A DNA stretch of 5,678 nt, from the NCBI GenBank assembly GCA_003176035.1, contig PSRL01000141.1:1-5678 (forward strand). The letters run 5' to 3'. Below, one piece after another: positions 4,789 through 5,678 of this stretch. The translations under genes and the position numbers were made by a program. Within the stretch, counting starts at the first letter, position 1, and each line of letters starts with the position of its first letter. This DNA is from Verrucomicrobiota bacterium. Lineage in GTDB: Bacteria > Verrucomicrobiota > Verrucomicrobiia > Chthoniobacterales > Xiphinematobacteraceae. The notes below the pieces were generated by a model. The model made no database searches, had not been told where the DNA came from, and saw nothing but the letters and a program-made list of their open reading frames with translations.

Positions 4789-5678
4789 TCATACCTCGTT
4801 GCGATTTCCCATACGGTAGGACTGTATCACCAGTTCACTCAGATATCCTTCCGGATTGTCAATTGCATCGGCGGGTAAGATCAAATTGGAGCCAGGACTG
4901 CCTTTTTGAATGAGCTGTAAACCGAATTGATAGTCTTTAAACAATTTTTCGCAAAGTTCGAGCATTGAGGTTTCTTCATTCCGAGCGCGCTCGATTAATC
5001 GCTCTATGGCGGCCTCAGAAGGTTCTATCAGAACACTGTGTTGTTGGCTGAAACGCTGGAAAAATTCAATCGCCTCGGCTTCCATAGCACGCGTTTTTTC
5101 CACAGAACCCGTTCGTAAAAGGTCCGCCAAACGCTGGGGCGCATTTTTAACAAATGAAGCGTCGACATGAAAGGATTTGATTCCGGACTCAGGAAGCTCG
5201 TATTTGAAATCACGGAGCAGTTTTTCCAAAACAGTGAGCAGACCGCGAGCGCCGGTATTTTCCTGGAGAGCGAGCTCAGCAATTTCGTGAAACGCGCTGT
5301 CCTCAAACTGCACGTCAATCCCATAAGCCCGGAAAGCACGCTCGTATTGCCGAATGATACTCCCCTCGGAGTATTTCATAATGGAAAACAAGTCCTCACT
5401 TTCCAAAGGATGGCAGATGGAGCGCACGGGCAGACGTCCGATAAATTCAGGTTCGAACCCATACTCCACAAGGTCCCGAGTCGCTACAGCGCGCAAAAGG
5501 TCGGTTGTCGGAATTTCTGATTTCCTGGAGTTGCTAAAGCCGATACACGATTGCTGTTGCCGACGTCGAATGATGCGTTCCAGCCCTTCAAAGGCTCCGC
5601 TGACGATAAAAAGAATATGCCGGGTATTAATGGTTTCTTTGCGAGTGGTGCGCCCCCGTTGCGCTTCCATAACGGCTT
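4789..5678 (-). CDS. ClpX-like AAA+ unfoldase, C-terminal part (5' end outside window), with extra C-terminal domain
   Basis: ClpX unfolds substrates with ATP and feeds them to the ClpP peptidase. The gene enters from the right edge, so the Walker A and B motifs are not visible. Numbering here is from the in-frame Met at 5668-5670, which need not be the start. Recognisable ClpX features are HILFIVSGAFEGLERII (18-34), the ClpP-docking tripeptide IGF (43-45), GFEPEFIGRLPV with the arginine finger R79 (71-82) and the sensor-2 motif NTGARGL (138-144) in the small AAA+ domain, which ends near 170. ClpX normally stops soon after this; here about 115 more residues follow. Residues 212-251 resemble 119-159, ending EKLFKDYQFGL versus EKLLRDFKYEL, which suggests a duplicated small domain that has lost the sensor-2 arginine. 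The IGF loop supports ClpP contact. The protein may be a specialised ClpX paralogue rather than the housekeeping copy, so no symbol is given. Confidence 0.88.
   Translation of the reverse strand, partial: AVMEAQRGRTTRKETINTRHILFIVSGAFEGLERIIRRRQQQSCIGFSNSRKSEIPTTDLLRAVATRDLVEYGFEPEFIGRLPVRSICHPLESEDLFSIMKYSEGSIIRQYERAFRAYGIDVQFEDSAFHEIAELALQENTGARGLLTVLEKLLRDFKYELPESGIKSFHVDASFVKNAPQRLADLLRTGSVEKTRAMEAEAIEFFQRFSQQHSVLIEPSEAAIERLIERARNEETSMLELCEKLFKDYQFGLQLIQKGSPGSNLILPADAIDNPEGYLSELVIQSYRMGNRNEV

Noticed and set aside
5445..5465. GGTTCGAACC, resembling a tRNA T-arm
   Set aside because: It encodes the conserved GFEPEF of the ClpX-like protein and has no surrounding cloverleaf.

Overview
The window reads as ordinary bacterial chromosome of moderate G+C, densely coded and mostly transcribed from the minus strand. 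It holds housekeeping genes (lipA, recR), a membrane class III cyclase homologue and a ClpX-like AAA+ ATPase. The taxon cannot be fixed from sequence alone. Membrane-anchored class III cyclases, collagen-like proteins and structured intergenic repeats together would fit a Verrucomicrobiota/PVC-type or similar environmental bacterium. This is an inference with low confidence.

Layout. Positions 1-188 (+) are the 3' end of a collagen-like Gly-X-Y protein. A strong imperfect inverted repeat (239-290) follows. A complete NodB/CE4-type polysaccharide deacetylase homologue (365-1111, +) then converges on lipA with only 6 bp between stop codons. On the minus strand, recR (2726-2103) is followed by lipA (2020-1118), probably as one transcription unit. 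The annotated lipA start is the internal Met at 2020; a longer reading frame back to 2272 would overlap recR and is not needed. Between recR and the cyclase lies 574 bp of mostly non-coding DNA. It contains a perfect Shine-Dalgarno followed by a 47-codon ORF, and a 192-bp element (3103-3294) bounded by 27-bp inverted repeats and full of internal palindromes. A partial copy of the element's end motif lies just after recR. The cyclase homologue (4560-3301, -) has four predicted membrane segments and a catalytic domain in which most active-site residues are replaced. The window ends with the 3' part of a ClpX-like gene (5678-4789, -) that keeps the ClpP-docking IGF tripeptide and carries an extra C-terminal region resembling a second copy of the small AAA+ domain.

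How the genes relate. There is no obvious single pathway. recR (recombinational repair) and lipA (lipoate synthesis) look like co-transcribed housekeeping genes. The most interesting material is the 3103-3294 palindromic element, the probably inactive cyclase and the modified ClpX-like ATPase.
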